Below are positions 7,555 through 14,929 of a stretch of 18,349 nucleotides of DNA, in pieces. The first letter of the stretch is position 1. Every line of letters starts with the position of its first letter. The position numbers and the translations under genes are program-made. Below the pieces are notes generated by a model, which ran no database searches, had not been told where the DNA came from, and saw only the letters and a program-made list of their open reading frames with translations. The DNA lies in assembly GCA_021151685.1 (NCBI GenBank), contig JAGKWS010000084.1:1-18349 (forward strand), read 5' to 3'. The DNA comes from Chitinophagaceae bacterium. GTDB lineage: Bacteria > Bacteroidota > Bacteroidia > Chitinophagales > Chitinophagaceae.

Positions 7555-9024
7555 ATGGCAACTAAATCTAAGTTCTACGGCGAAGGCCTCACGTTCGATG
7601 ACGTTCTTCTGATGCCCGCTTACTCCGAAGTTCTTCCACGCGAAGTAAGCACTGTTACACAACTCACAAAAGACATAAAGCTGAACATACCCATGGTGTC
7701 TGCCGCCATGGATACTGTAACTGAAGCTCCGTTGGCTATTGCCCTATCCAGAGAGGGCGGCATTGGTATTCTGCATAAAAACATGAGTATCGAACGCCAG
7801 GCCGAACAGGTCCGAAAAGTGAAACGTTCGGAAAATGGCCTAATACTCGATCCCATTACACTAAAGCCGGATGCCACAGTGGGCGATGCGCTGAAAATAA
7901 TGAAGGATAACCGTATTGGCGGTATACCCATTGTAGACGACAATTTTCTGCTGGTAGGCATACTTACCAACCGCGACCTGCGTTTCGAAAAAAATAGCAA
8001 AAAGAAAGTAAGCGAGGTGATGACTAAAGATCGCCTTGTTACCGCCCCGCTCGGTACCGACATGCAGAAAGCGGAAAGCATACTGGAACAGCATAAAATA
8101 GAAAAACTACCCATTGTAGACAAAAAAGGCAAGCTGATCGGGCTTATTACCTTCCGCGATACCATTCAACTGAAAAGCTACCCAAATGCCAGTAAAGATA
8201 CCATGGGGCGTTTGCTGGCAGGTGCAGCAATAGGTATCACCGCCGATATTCTGGATCGTGTAGAAGCACTGCGCGCCGCTGGAGTAGATGTAATAACACT
8301 GGACAGTGCCCACGGACACTCTAAAGGGGTAATTGAAGCAGTAAAGAATGTAAAAAAAGCATTCAAAAACCTGCCGGTAATTGCAGGTAACATTGCCACC
8401 GCCGAGGCCGCAAAAGCACTGGCCGCCGCCGGGGCCGATGCCGTAAAAGTAGGTGTAGGACCGGGCTCTATTTGCACTACACGTGTAGTAACCGGCGCAG
8501 GTGCCCCACAGCTTACTGCCATTATGGAAGCTGCCAATGCACTGAAAAAGACTGGCGTACCCGTAATTGCAGATGGTGGCATACGCTATACCGGCGACAT
8601 GGTGAAGGCAATTGCCGCAGGCGCATCTTGCGTAATGGCTGGCTCTATCTTTGCCGGCACCGAAGAAAGCCCCGGAGAAACCATCATTTATGAGGGTCGT
8701 AAATTCAAGTCGTACCGTGGCATGGGTTCTGTAGAAGCCATGCAAGAAGGCTCTAAAGACCGCTACTTTCAAGACATGGAGGCCGACATTAAAAAGCTGG
8801 TTCCGGAAGGTATAGTGGGTCGTGTACCTTACAAAGGCTTGCTCAATGAAGTGGTGCAACAGTTTGTGGGTGGCCTGCGTGCTGGCATGGGCTATTGCGG
8901 TGCCAAAGACATTGCAACACTGCAAAACGAATCGCAATTCATCCGCATTACCGCTGCCAGTATGGCCGAAAGTCATCCGCACGATATTGTTATTACCAAA
9001 GAAGCCCCCAACTACAGCCGATAA
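7555..9024 (+). CDS. guaB: IMP dehydrogenase
   Basis: A 489-residue cytosolic enzyme that oxidises IMP to XMP with NAD+, the committed step of guanine nucleotide synthesis. The TIM barrel begins at GLTFDDVLLMPAYSEV, is interrupted by two CBS domains at about residues 95-210 (DNRIGGIPIVDD; HKIEKLPIVDKKGKLIG), and resumes with the catalytic loop GPGSICTTR, where the nucleophile is C307. The IMP-binding IADGGIRYTGD, the flap RYFQD and the C-terminal GAMGY-like segment GLRAGMGYCGA are present. An upstream in-frame extension to 7483 would run through the promoter and is rejected; MATKSKFYGEGL fits family N termini. Length and motifs are complete. Regulation through the CBS domains by adenine and guanine nucleotides is known for the family. 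Confidence 0.98.
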   Translation: MATKSKFYGEGLTFDDVLLMPAYSEVLPREVSTVTQLTKDIKLNIPMVSAAMDTVTEAPLAIALSREGGIGILHKNMSIERQAEQVRKVKRSENGLILDPITLKPDATVGDALKIMKDNRIGGIPIVDDNFLLVGILTNRDLRFEKNSKKKVSEVMTKDRLVTAPLGTDMQKAESILEQHKIEKLPIVDKKGKLIGLITFRDTIQLKSYPNASKDTMGRLLAGAAIGITADILDRVEALRAAGVDVITLDSAHGHSKGVIEAVKNVKKAFKNLPVIAGNIATAEAAKALAAAGADAVKVGVGPGSICTTRVVTGAGAPQLTAIMEAANALKKTGVPVIADGGIRYTGDMVKAIAAGASCVMAGSIFAGTEESPGETIIYEGRKFKSYRGMGSVEAMQEGSKDRYFQDMEADIKKLVPEGIVGRVPYKGLLNEVVQQFVGGLRAGMGYCGAKDIATLQNESQFIRITAASMAESHPHDIVITKEAPNYSR

Positions 9025-9061
9025 ATAACCAATAGCTAAATATTGATACCAATCGTATTGC

Positions 9062-9080
9062 CTGCATGTTTGTAATGCAG
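9062..9080. promoter_or_regulatory. Inverted repeat around the -33 box (possible operator)
   Basis: CTGCAT, 7 nt, ATGCAG is a perfect 6-bp inverted repeat whose spacer contains the TTTG -33 element of the downstream gene. It could be a repressor operator or, less likely, a weak guaB terminator, since no T-run follows. Confidence 0.35.
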
Positions 9081-9099
9081 AACGATACGCATATATTTG
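9069..9099 (+). promoter_or_regulatory. Bacteroidota-type promoter of first barrel gene
   Basis: TTTG at 9069-9072, exactly 19 nt, then TATATTTG at 9092-9099 is a full consensus match. The ATG at 9121 follows 21 nt after the box, giving a short leader without a Shine-Dalgarno motif. Confidence 0.75.
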
Positions 9100-9120
9100 G
9101 ATAAAAAAACCGCTATACGT

Positions 9121-9723
9121 ATGAAGCACTTACTGAAAATTGCTTTGGGTACTGCTACTTTCTTGGCTGCTACCAATACCTATGCAGGTGCCGGTAGCCG
9201 GTACGACAATGAGAGCCCGGTACCGGTAGCCACATTGGGTGCAAGAGTGGGAATGCAAATGCAAAATCTGTACGGCAGTACCCCTTGGAACAAAAAGTTC
9301 AACACAGGAATATTGGGAGGTGCATTTTTTGGCGTTTATCACAAGTACATTGGCGGCCGGGTAGAAGTTACAGCGCGCTCGGTAGAATATAAAAATGTCA
9401 ACACAGGCGCAAGGGTGAAAATAGGCAATGTAGACGTACCTATATTGTTCGAAATACGCCCCATACGCGAAATAAAAATACATGTAGGGCCACAGATATC
9501 CGTATTCCCATTGGTTGAAGACCGGGGGGGTAATGATGCCAAACGCTTCTTCAAATCGCAGGAATTTTCATTTGTTGCAGGCGTTGAAGGTGATCTGCCA
9601 TGGAAAATTGTTGCAGGTGTGCGTTTTATAAAAGGACTGTCAGACATAAACGACTCTTACATACCGGGGAAATGGTCAACCGCATCCGGGCAGTTTTATG
9701 TAGGTTATCGTTTATTTGATTAA
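9121..9723 (+). CDS. Small outer-membrane beta-barrel protein, paralog 1 (PorT-like)
   Basis: A 201-residue exported protein. A signal peptide (MKHLLKIALGTATFLAATNTYA) is followed by alternating hydrophobic and polar strands and a C-terminal strand GQFYVGYRLFD ending in an aromatic residue pair, typical of outer-membrane barrels of the OMP_b-brl_2/porin-family type. The shared core VDVPILFEIRP ... HVGPQISV is repeated in the next two genes, showing that all three are paralogs. An in-frame codon at 9097 lies inside the promoter box, so ATG 9121 is the start. It has its own full promoter. A short hairpin (9735-9753) lies after the stop. Barrel topology is inferred; function is unknown. Confidence 0.82.
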   Translation: MKHLLKIALGTATFLAATNTYAGAGSRYDNESPVPVATLGARVGMQMQNLYGSTPWNKKFNTGILGGAFFGVYHKYIGGRVEVTARSVEYKNVNTGARVKIGNVDVPILFEIRPIREIKIHVGPQISVFPLVEDRGGNDAKRFFKSQEFSFVAGVEGDLPWKIVAGVRFIKGLSDINDSYIPGKWSTASGQFYVGYRLFD

Positions 9724-9734
9724 GAACCCGTATA

Positions 9735-9753
9735 AAACACATTGCTTGTGTTT
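9735..9753 (+). terminator. Short hairpin after barrel paralog 1
   Basis: AAACACA, 5-nt loop, TGTGTTT: a 7-bp perfect but A/T-rich stem 11 nt after the stop codon, followed by ATTTC. It is weak as an intrinsic terminator. Confidence 0.4.
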
Positions 9754-9784
9754 ATTTCAAAAAATGCCTCGTTTTGCTGAAAAA

Positions 9785-9823
9785 ACAACCATAACAAAAG
9801 CCATGTATAAGTCTTAAACCGGC
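9785..9823. repeat. Intergenic repeat copy 1 (39 bp)
   Basis: This segment matches 13020-13058 without gaps at 32 of 39 positions, beginning ACAACCATAA and ending AACCGGC. Both copies are non-coding, lie in the same orientation, and sit about 40 nt upstream of a -7 box. Weaker similarity, with small gaps, continues for about 25 nt on the 5' side (AAAAATG...CG...TTGC...). Confidence 0.55.
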
Positions 9824-9874
9824 TCTTAAACTGGCCCTAACAGTAACCTAACAGTAGTGTACATAAGAATAACG

Positions 9875-9882
9875 TACATTTG
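9875..9882 (+). promoter_or_regulatory. -7 promoter box of barrel paralog 2
   Basis: TACATTTG fits TAnnTTTG and ends 20 nt before the ATG at 9903. No TTTG is present at -33, so activation by another factor is possible. Confidence 0.55.
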
Positions 9883-9902
9883 CAATTCGGGAAAAGTACT
9901 AT

Positions 9903-10541
9903 ATGAATAAAATATTTATATCTATTGGTGTAGCAATGGGCATGTCCTACGCGGCAGATGCACAGGTAATGAACATTCGCGAACCACTTTTCAGAGCTGG
10001 CGTAAAGGTAGGCGGGCAATTTATGCGGCTGTCTTCGGCACCTGTAAAAAGCTCACCAAGCCCTATCGTTGGTCTGTTTGCCTATAACAATATGGGGCGT
10101 ATCGGCATCCGATTGGAGGCCATGGGCTCTATGGTAACACATACTACAAAATATGCAGCATCGTACTATACGTTGTATACAGCTGGTGCCGATACTGTTA
10201 CCCCGGCAGAATTACAAACAATCAGTGTATCGGTACCCTTGCTGGTAGAATACCAACTTACCGAAAGAATACAACTGATTGCCGGTCCTCAACTTTCGTA
10301 CCTGGTATCTATTACCGACAAAAATGAAGCCTACACAAAAGTATACGGAGATACCAAATTCTTGAAAAAAACTGACATTGCCATTGTTGCAGGTGCCGAG
10401 TATCAAATTGGTGCCAACATAAAAGTGGGCGCACGTGTAGTGGCTGGCGTAACCGATGTAAATGCCAGCACCTACTACCTGGTGCCCCGTTCGTGGTCTT
10501 CATTGGCAGGCCAACTAAGTATTTCATATAAAATATTATAA
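9903..10541 (+). CDS. Small outer-membrane beta-barrel protein, paralog 2 (PorT-like)
   Basis: A 212-residue exported protein starting with a signal peptide (MNKIFISIGVAMGMSYAADA, cleavage before Q). It shares with its neighbours the arrangement of a V-P-L-L-V-E strand followed by LIAGPQLSYLVS, then a later V-G-A-R-V-V-A-G-V-T-D-V-N strand and a C-terminal strand LAGQLSISYKI. The first part differs strongly from paralogs 1 and 3, so the duplication is old. The ATG at 9903 is the only sensible start because the signal peptide begins there. It has its own -7 box and is preceded by the intergenic repeat. Outer-membrane location is inferred; no ligand or enzymatic motif is visible. Confidence 0.82.
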   Translation: MNKIFISIGVAMGMSYAADAQVMNIREPLFRAGVKVGGQFMRLSSAPVKSSPSPIVGLFAYNNMGRIGIRLEAMGSMVTHTTKYAASYYTLYTAGADTVTPAELQTISVSVPLLVEYQLTERIQLIAGPQLSYLVSITDKNEAYTKVYGDTKFLKKTDIAIVAGAEYQIGANIKVGARVVAGVTDVNASTYYLVPRSWSSLAGQLSISYKIL

Positions 10542-10572
10542 CAATCGGCAATCTACAAACCAAATTGAAAAC

Positions 10573-10580
10573 TATATTTG
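10573..10580 (+). promoter_or_regulatory. -7 promoter box of barrel paralog 3
   Basis: TATATTTG fits TAnnTTTG and ends 14 nt before the ATG at 10595. The -33 element is not recognisable. The box lies only 31 nt after the stop of the preceding gene, so read-through transcription is also possible. Confidence 0.5.
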
Positions 10581-10594
10581 CAAAAAAGTTGATT

Positions 10595-11257
10595 ATGAAG
10601 CGCATATTTATTTTGGCCACACTAACGGCACTGCTATTTGCTACGGGTGACAGCTATGCGCAGAATAGCAAGAAAACCCCAAAAAGTAAAGGAAGGGAAA
10701 ACGACAAACATCGCAGGCACGAGACCTATGAGCCACGTTTTTGTATGGCCATAAAAGGTGGGTTGAACATGCAAATGATGGAAGACAATACCAAACAATA
10801 CGACAACTGGATAAAACCGGGGTTTATGGGTGGTATATTCTTCAATGTGGAACGGAGCATGTTTGGCTTCCAGGGCGAGGGCATTTTAAAAACATGCCGC
10901 TACTACGTAAAAGGGGCTTCATATATACATATGCGCACGGTAAACTTTGATGTTCCGCTGTTGTTATCATTCCGCCCTCTGGGGTTTGTACCCATATTAG
11001 ACCGCGTAAAAATTGTAGCCGGGCCTCAGTTCTCTTTTCTGGTTTCTGCCGTCAGGGCAAACCGCGTAGAGATAAAGAACGACTTTACCAATGCCGATGT
11101 TGCCGCTGCTTTGGGTTTGGAAGTAGACCTTCCTCTGAATCTCCACGTAGGTATACGCGGTCTCAAAGGGTTAGTGAACATCAACAATACCAAGCCAGCC
11201 GCAGAATGGTACAACTCATCTATTCAGGCTACTCTGGGTTTCCGGTTCCTGAATTAG
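10595..11257 (+). CDS. Small outer-membrane beta-barrel protein, paralog 3 (PorT-like)
   Basis: A 220-residue exported protein: signal peptide MKRIFILATLTALLFATGDSYA, then a strongly basic segment of about 20 residues (KKTPKSKGRENDKHRRHE) not seen in paralogs 1 and 2, then the barrel. The common core appears as VNFDVPLLLSFRP and KIVAGPQFSFLVS, followed by NLHVGIRGLKGLVNINN and the terminal strand ATLGFRFLN. The frame opens at TTG 10565, but that lies before the -7 box and would precede the signal peptide, so ATG 10595 is chosen. A perfect 11-bp terminator hairpin follows at 11282. The basic insert could contact peptidoglycan or lipopolysaccharide; that is speculation. Confidence 0.82.
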   Translation: MKRIFILATLTALLFATGDSYAQNSKKTPKSKGRENDKHRRHETYEPRFCMAIKGGLNMQMMEDNTKQYDNWIKPGFMGGIFFNVERSMFGFQGEGILKTCRYYVKGASYIHMRTVNFDVPLLLSFRPLGFVPILDRVKIVAGPQFSFLVSAVRANRVEIKNDFTNADVAAALGLEVDLPLNLHVGIRGLKGLVNINNTKPAAEWYNSSIQATLGFRFLN

Positions 11258-11281
11258 CAAAAAATCAAATAAAATCTACAT

Positions 11282-11308
11282 AAATAGCAGCTCTTGTAGC
11301 TGCTATTT
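11282..11308 (+). terminator. Intrinsic terminator closing the barrel cluster
   Basis: AAATAGCAGCT, 5-nt loop CTTGT, AGCTGCTATTT: an 11-bp perfect stem whose 3' arm runs into TTTTG, 24 nt after the stop of the third barrel gene. Confidence 0.7.
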
Positions 11309-11335
11309 TGCTAATAACAAATTGTCAGTTTGTAT

Positions 11336-11343
11336 TATCTTAG
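11336..11343 (+). promoter_or_regulatory. -7 promoter box of the GT-C gene
   Basis: TATCTTAG, the same variant seen before the permease, ends 30 nt before the ATG at 11374. No TTTG is at the standard -33 spacing. Confidence 0.4.
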
Positions 11344-11373
11344 CCATTCTGCATTTCAGTACTTGCAATCATT

Positions 11374-12900
11374 ATGAATATAATACCAAATAATGACAGC
11401 AGGTGGCACCTCGTCATCCGCATATTGTTTCTTATTACCCTATCTGTAATGTGCATATGGGGGCTGCTGTGTGTAGTGGCCGAGATACGACCATTTTGGA
11501 TAGACGAATGGCGAATAATTTACAACCTCAAATACCGCAACAATACTACCATTTGGGGAGACCTTGCCTTTATGCAGCAGTTTCCAAGAACATACCTCTA
11601 CATCATAAAGCAACTGGCACACCATTACAGCTACTGCTACCAATCTTTAAGAGTAATACCGTACATAGCTGGCATAGCCACTATCATATACCTGCAATTA
11701 TTGTCTCGTAAGCTATCAACCAATCTCTTGCTCAGGTATGTATTCGTATTGATGCTTCTTTCATCAAGTACATTTACCCAGTATTTTGTTGAAGTAAAAC
11801 AATATACAATGGAACTGTTCCTGAGCGTAGCGGCAGTGGGGCAGCTCGTATACTTGCTCGCACTTGGCAACAACGAACGTACCAACATACTGCTATACAC
11901 ATCCTTTTGCATATTCATGACTGTTGCACCATTTTTTAGTTACACCTACCCCATAGTTATTGCTCCGGTATACATAGTAATACTCACAAACCTCGCAGTA
12001 AACGCATTAAATGGTCAAAAAACGGCCTACCCTACCCTCATTAAGCAATGGGTACCATTATTCCTATCCATTTTTGGCATTACCGTATTTTATGCAATAG
12101 ACGTAGTACATGTTACAGCCGACAATGATATGCGCAAATACTGGAAACATTTGATAGGTGGCACAGCCCCCTTGCATCAACTGCCAGAACGCATTTTTCA
12201 CTTTATGGCACAACCCGGCTCCGGATTCATTTTCTGGTGGCTATTCGGCATTTGCGGTATAGTATCATTAATAGTTATTACCCGCAAAACCTTGCACCAT
12301 TTGCGCATCAAACTAATGCTGCACGAAAACTACATGAGCCTGTACGGGCTACTAACCATATTATTTATTATTACACTAAACATTGCTGGCAAACTTCCAC
12401 TGGGCGAACCTCGCCTCAATGCATTTGGTATACCTTCTATAGCACTCATAGTTATTGCAATGCTTCAGCAAATAGGCATTAAGTATAAAAAAGCAACAAC
12501 AGCACTTACAACGGTACTGCTTGCCGGCCTGGCGGGTAATATTTATACCACCATCATTGCATCATTTACCGACGATAAGTACAACAAAAGAATGGCCATA
12601 TACAAGGCTACAGAAAATGCCATCATCTTGGCACAAAAGACACACACACCTATTTTGGTAACACCCGGTGTAGCCTGGCCATACGACCATACACAAAACT
12701 ATCCGTTTGAAGGAGATGTACCCGGCGACTGGGTGCTTATGAGTTGGCCGGCCTACCCTGCCGAAAATGGTGTAGAAGTCTATGCAATACCCACTATGGC
12801 CAACGTACAAGAGTATAGTATGCGCCTGCCTGCTGGCATCAATCAGGTTATAGCCGGCGATGGCTTGCACTATACCATGTTCCATCTTGCATCACGCTGA
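11374..12900 (+). CDS. Multi-pass membrane protein, probable GT-C glycosyltransferase
   Basis: A 508-residue inner-membrane protein with about ten hydrophobic segments and a hydrophilic C-terminal portion of about 100 residues. After the first membrane helix (residues about 13-36) comes RPFWIDEWR, placing D44-E45 in the first periplasmic loop, as in the catalytic Asp of GT-C enzymes (PMT/ArnT/GT39-like), which transfer sugars from polyprenyl-phosphate donors. The segment KLPLGEPRLNAFGIPSIAL resembles the PRY/PRN-type loop seen in Bacteroidota members. The acceptor is not deducible and no other glycan gene is adjacent. Start ATG 11374 immediately precedes the first helix. I am sure of the membrane nature and fairly sure of the GT-C fold. 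Confidence 0.78.
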   Translation: MNIIPNNDSRWHLVIRILFLITLSVMCIWGLLCVVAEIRPFWIDEWRIIYNLKYRNNTTIWGDLAFMQQFPRTYLYIIKQLAHHYSYCYQSLRVIPYIAGIATIIYLQLLSRKLSTNLLLRYVFVLMLLSSSTFTQYFVEVKQYTMELFLSVAAVGQLVYLLALGNNERTNILLYTSFCIFMTVAPFFSYTYPIVIAPVYIVILTNLAVNALNGQKTAYPTLIKQWVPLFLSIFGITVFYAIDVVHVTADNDMRKYWKHLIGGTAPLHQLPERIFHFMAQPGSGFIFWWLFGICGIVSLIVITRKTLHHLRIKLMLHENYMSLYGLLTILFIITLNIAGKLPLGEPRLNAFGIPSIALIVIAMLQQIGIKYKKATTALTTVLLAGLAGNIYTTIIASFTDDKYNKRMAIYKATENAIILAQKTHTPILVTPGVAWPYDHTQNYPFEGDVPGDWVLMSWPAYPAENGVEVYAIPTMANVQEYSMRLPAGINQVIAGDGLHYTMFHLASR

Positions 12901-13019
12901 GAGCCTCTTCAAGATCTGTTGCTTGCATCTATTATGAAAGTTGTTTTTGAACGAAACACATTTTGCAGCCATAGATAGCCCTTCCTGTGGCGAAAAATGT
13001 AACGAAGTTGCAGCCAAAC

Positions 13020-13058
13020 ACAACCATAAGAAAGGCAAAGAATAAATCTTCAACCGGC
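13020..13058. repeat. Intergenic repeat copy 2 (39 bp)
   Basis: The partner of 9785-9823 (32 of 39 identical, no gaps, same orientation). It ends 42 nt before the -7-like box of the L,D-transpeptidase gene. It has no open frame in common with copy 1. Confidence 0.55.
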
Positions 13059-13100
13059 GCTACAATCAAATACTCGTTTTAGGAATTCCTTTAACATTGA

Positions 13101-13108
13101 TACCTTAA
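13101..13108 (+). promoter_or_regulatory. -7-like box of the L,D-transpeptidase gene
   Basis: TACCTTAA resembles the TAnnTTAG/TTTG family and ends 32 nt before the ATG at 13141. It is a weak match. Confidence 0.3.
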
Positions 13109-13140
13109 TTTTACCCCTCAAAAATCTGAATTCCCCCCAG

Positions 13141-13905
13141 ATGGGTGCAAAGGCAATTTATACAGGCATTTTGTTGGCTGCTACACTCTGGTTGGGTTTA
13201 GATACGTACGCCCAATCCGAAACAGATTTCAGAACAGAACAATTTTCATCAGACCGAGTGGTAAAAGCATGGGAAACCTACAACAACCAGCTCCGCCAAC
13301 TGTTTACCGCCAAAAACCTGCAATGGCCCGCAAACGACATTTTCATACGTGCGTTCAAACTTCAGAACGAACTGGAAATATGGGCCCGGGACAACCCTTC
13401 TAAAGCCTACAGACACGTTAAGACATACAGAATATGTGCCATGTCGGGCAGCTTGGGGCCCAAGCGCAAAAAAGGCGATAAACAGGTGCCTGAAGGGTAC
13501 TATTTCATCGAAGACTATAATCCACGCAGCGACTATCATTTATCGTTAGGTATCAACTACCCCAACTATACCGATGTGATACAGGCAAAAAGCGATCACC
13601 CCGGTGGCGACATTTACATTCATGGTGGTTGCCTTACCGTTGGCTGCTTACCTATGGAAAACGAGGGAATAAAAGAAATATACACTCTATGCCTCAATGC
13701 AAGGCTAAATGGGCAGTACTACATTCCGGTACATATATACCCGCTACGCCTTACAGATAAGGGAATAACCATGCTGCAAAAAGAGGTAGCAAGTAGCAGA
13801 AAAATGCCATTCTGGCTCACATTAAAAGAAGGTTACGATTATTTTGAACAAAACCATAAACTACTGCCTGTTATGTATACAAACACAGGCAACTACATCA
13901 ACTAA
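13141..13905 (+). CDS. YafK-type L,D-transpeptidase (YkuD fold)
   Basis: A 254-residue exported protein: signal peptide (MGAKAIYTGILLAATLWLGLDTYA), a helical segment, then a YkuD catalytic domain. The active-site signature IHGGCLTVGCLPM gives H161 and the nucleophile C169; substrate-side segments VPEGYYFIEDYNP and YHLSLGINYPN match the YafK subgroup (COG3034). The family forms or cleaves L,D cross-links or protein-peptidoglycan bonds in the periplasm; E. coli YafK (DpaA) detaches Braun lipoprotein. Which reaction occurs here cannot be told. The DUF4249 lipoprotein gene begins 12 nt after its stop, so the two are probably an operon. The start is supported by the signal peptide at the ATG. Confidence 0.9.
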   Translation: MGAKAIYTGILLAATLWLGLDTYAQSETDFRTEQFSSDRVVKAWETYNNQLRQLFTAKNLQWPANDIFIRAFKLQNELEIWARDNPSKAYRHVKTYRICAMSGSLGPKRKKGDKQVPEGYYFIEDYNPRSDYHLSLGINYPNYTDVIQAKSDHPGGDIYIHGGCLTVGCLPMENEGIKEIYTLCLNARLNGQYYIPVHIYPLRLTDKGITMLQKEVASSRKMPFWLTLKEGYDYFEQNHKLLPVMYTNTGNYIN

Positions 13906-13917
13906 CACACATACAAA

Positions 13918-14832
13918 ATGAAACACTACCAACAACCAGCACTATCGCTTTTTGCATTTTTGGCCATTATATCGCTACTATTGGCTTCTTGCGAAAAAGA
14001 AGTGAATATTAAATTAGAAAGTTCCTCGCCAAGAGTAGTGGTACAGGGCAGTATAGAAACCAATCAGCCCCCGGTAGTGCTGCTTACATCTACCATGGGC
14101 TTCTTTTCTAAGGTAGACCTTGGCACATTGCAAAATAGCTTTCTGCACAATGCAATAATAAAGGTAAACGATGGGGCAAAAACCGTAACCCTGAAAGAGT
14201 ATACTGTAGATAGTAGCAGCTTCAACTTTAGTGTGTATACCGTAGATACTTCTTCTCTTGCCAACCTCATGTTTGGTGAAAATGGAAAAACATATACACT
14301 CACCATAGAGTATGACGGAAAAACCTACCAATCGGTTACCAAAATCCCTTATCCGCAAGGGGTCGATACCATGTGGTTTGCCGACCCCCTTTTTGCAGGA
14401 AACAATACCCCCGATAGTGCTTTACAACTTTTTGTAAACTACAAAGACCCCGATACCGCAGGCGACTATGTACGTGCCTACACCAGCCGCAATAATGACC
14501 CGTTTTACTACTCCTCCAACTTTAGCGATGAGGTAGTAAACGGAAAAACAATAAACAACATTGGATTATCAGCTGGTTACGAAAATACTGCCAACATCAA
14601 AAATAGAGATTCATTAATATATTTCTTTCCGGGGGAAACAGTAACACTTAAATGGTGTGCCGTAGACAAAGCCGTATACACATTCTGGAACACGCTCGAC
14701 TTTGCCAAGGGCTCCGTAGGCAATCCGTTCTCATCACCCATCAATCCCACTACCAACCTCACCAACGGTGCACTGGGTGTTTGGGCGGGCTATGGCGTAT
14801 ATATGCGCACCGCTACAGTACCACACAAATAG
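13918..14832 (+). CDS. DUF4249-like lipoprotein
   Basis: A 304-residue lipoprotein. The signal sequence ends in the lipobox LLASC, so C25 is the lipidated residue and the mature protein starts C-E-K-E-V-N. The acidic residue at +2 and the Bacteroidota setting are compatible with export to the outer membrane, possibly the surface. The rest (SSPRVVVQGSIETNQPPVVLLTST; IIKVNDGAKTVTL; YDGKTYQSVTKIP) matches the DUF4249 pattern as I recognise it. DUF4249 genes often lie next to a TonB-dependent receptor; here the neighbour is an L,D-transpeptidase (12 nt upstream) and no receptor is present. The C terminus (GVWAGYGVYMRTATVP) appears complete. Function is unknown. Confidence 0.8.
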   Translation: MKHYQQPALSLFAFLAIISLLLASCEKEVNIKLESSSPRVVVQGSIETNQPPVVLLTSTMGFFSKVDLGTLQNSFLHNAIIKVNDGAKTVTLKEYTVDSSSFNFSVYTVDTSSLANLMFGENGKTYTLTIEYDGKTYQSVTKIPYPQGVDTMWFADPLFAGNNTPDSALQLFVNYKDPDTAGDYVRAYTSRNNDPFYYSSNFSDEVVNGKTINNIGLSAGYENTANIKNRDSLIYFFPGETVTLKWCAVDKAVYTFWNTLDFAKGSVGNPFSSPINPTTNLTNGALGVWAGYGVYMRTATVPHK

Positions 14833-14854
14833 CTAAGAAAATAATGCAGATGCA

Positions 14855-14883
14855 TTGCTTTTCGGCAAAATTTTGCATCTTAG
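14855..14883 (+). promoter_or_regulatory. Probable promoter of trxB
   Basis: TTG at 14855-14857, 18 nt, then CATCTTAG at 14876-14883, a near match to the TAnnTTAG/TTTG variant. The box ends 46 nt before the ATG at 14930. Confidence 0.4.
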
Positions 14884-14929
14884 CACTTCTTACACAAACT
14901 TCGAACACAGACAAATAATAGATATAAAC

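Larger units (their letters stand above)
12901..13140. other. 240-nt intergenic region upstream of the L,D-transpeptidase
   Basis: It holds the second copy of the intergenic repeat (13020-13058), a 10-bp perfect palindrome AGGAATTCCT at 13081-13090 near the expected -33 position, and a -7-like box at 13101. No convincing ORF, RNA gene or terminator is seen in the first 90 nt. Confidence 0.5.

Noticed and set aside
8107..9129. A 340-codon open frame on the minus strand opposite guaB
   Set aside because: It lies antisense to a complete, highly conserved IMP dehydrogenase; its translation is rich in Cys, Tyr and His without domain pattern, as expected from a shadow of codon-biased sequence.
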